Below are positions 6,405 through 6,913 of a stretch of DNA of 6,913 nt, in pieces (position 1 is the first letter of the stretch; each line of letters begins with the position of its first letter). Origin of the DNA: Clostridiales bacterium (GTDB taxonomy: Bacteria > Bacillota_A > Clostridia > Saccharofermentanales > Saccharofermentanaceae); NCBI GenBank assembly GCA_017649745.1, contig JAGCGE010000097.1:1-6913 (forward strand). Direction: 5' to 3'. The notes under the pieces are model-generated. The model was given only the letters and a program-made list of their open reading frames with translations. It did no database searches and had not been told where the DNA came from. A program made the translations under genes and the position numbers.

Positions 6405-6430
6405 CAATCTAAAGAGCAGGAGGTAGATTG
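6405..6430 (+). promoter_or_regulatory. Hairpin 2 holding the rplF ribosome binding site in its loop
   Basis: CAATCTA (6405-6411) and TAGATTG (6424-6430) are perfect reverse complements. The 12-nt loop AAGAGCAGGAGG contains the rplF ribosome binding site AGGAGG (6418-6423; the following T of AGGAGGT is the first base of the 3' arm). The stem ends one base before the start codon (ATG 6432). Such a fold would either present the site to the ribosome or, if stabilised, hinder access to the start codon. The function is inferred. Confidence 0.5.
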
Positions 6431-6431
6431 T

Positions 6432-6913
6432 ATGTCTAGAATTGGCAACATGCCGATCACGATCCCGGCAGGGCTCGAAGTTAAGCAGGATGGTCAGACC
6501 ATCACTGTAAAAGGCAAGGACGCGACACTTTCTCTGAATGTGCATCCGTCCATCATTGTAGAAGTAAATGACAATGTAATCACGGTTAAGAGACCGAACG
6601 ATGAAAAGCAGGTGAAGGCTCTTCATGGTTTGACACGTTCTCTGATCAACAACATGGTTATCGGTTGTTCCGAAGGTTTCAAGAAGGAACTCGAGATCCA
6701 GGGTGTTGGTTACAAGGCCGCAAAGCAGGGTAAGAAGGTTGTATTCAACCTTGGTTACTCCCACCCGATCGAGATGGAAGAGCCGGCTGGCATCACTATT
6801 GATGTTCCGGCACAGAACCAGATCATCGTTAAGGGTGCAGACAAGCAGTTAGTTGGCGAAACCGCCGCTAAGATCCGTTCGTTCAGACTTCCGGATGCAT
6901 ATAAGGGCAAGGG
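6432..6913 (+). CDS. rplF: 50S ribosomal protein L6, N-terminal part (3' end outside window)
   Basis: L6 binds 23S rRNA near the sarcin-ricin loop and the GTPase-associated region. About 160 codons are present, beginning MSRIGNMPITIPAGLEVK and showing both alpha/beta repeats of the family: ITVKGKDATLSLNVHPSI, then HGLTRSLINNMVIGCSEGF and LEIQGVGYKA, then LGYSHPIEMEEPAGITIDVP and KQLVGETAAKIRSFRLPD. The last visible residues, YKGKG, match the family point about 18-20 residues before the end (full length about 180), so only a short tail is missing. Where many L6 proteins have RIGKKPI, this one has RIGNMPI, a small difference. AGGAGGT at 6418-6424 is the ribosome binding site, in the loop of a potential hairpin. 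Confidence 0.98.
   Translation, partial: MSRIGNMPITIPAGLEVKQDGQTITVKGKDATLSLNVHPSIIVEVNDNVITVKRPNDEKQVKALHGLTRSLINNMVIGCSEGFKKELEIQGVGYKAAKQGKKVVFNLGYSHPIEMEEPAGITIDVPAQNQIIVKGADKQLVGETAAKIRSFRLPDAYKGK

Noticed and set aside
1..6913. A previously undescribed defence, mobile or biosynthetic system
   Set aside because: Every stretch of meaningful length is accounted for by known ribosomal protein genes in their standard order, with no gap over 71 nt. No foreign gene, repeat array or insertion is present.

Overview
This window is an internal stretch of the long S10-spc ribosomal protein operon of a bacterium. All sixteen genes lie on the + strand. In order they are rplC (3' end only), rplD, rplW, rplB, rpsS, rplV, rpsC, rplP, rpmC, rpsQ, rplN, rplX, rplE, rpsN, rpsH and rplF (5' part only). 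No tRNA, rRNA, mobile element, CRISPR array, promoter or rho-independent terminator is visible. The window starts and ends inside genes, so the operon's promoter and terminator lie outside it.

The organism is most likely a Firmicute of the class Clostridia. The rpsQ-rplN junction is uninterrupted, whereas Enterobacteria split the cluster there into separate S10 and spc operons. S14 is the short zinc-binding form (61 aa with two CxxC pairs), and L24 carries four cysteines. Nearly every gene has a strong AAGGAGG-type ribosome binding site. Base composition looks intermediate, with frequent AGA (Arg) and ACA (Thr) codons. A finer assignment is not supported by what I can see.

Layout: positions 2-3951 encode L3 (end), L4, L23, L2, S19, L22, S3 and L16. 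Positions 3953-4425 encode L29 and S17. Positions 4460-6913 encode L14, L24, L5, S14, S8 and L6 (start). Spacing is tight: rplD/rplW overlap by 4 nt, rpsC/rplP overlap by 1 nt, and most gaps are 1-34 nt. The exception is a 71-nt gap before rplF that can fold into two adjacent hairpins, the second showing the rplF ribosome binding site in its loop. A smaller hairpin sits between rpsQ and rplN. Together the genes supply subunits of both ribosomal subunits in one transcript.

This is essentially core housekeeping DNA and I do not see a new biological system. The points worth a second look are: L22 has an N-terminal extension of about 48 residues that is rich in lysine; L23 has an extra segment of about 22 residues near its C-terminus; both proteins belong to the rim of the nascent-peptide tunnel exit; and there are two intergenic RNA hairpins.
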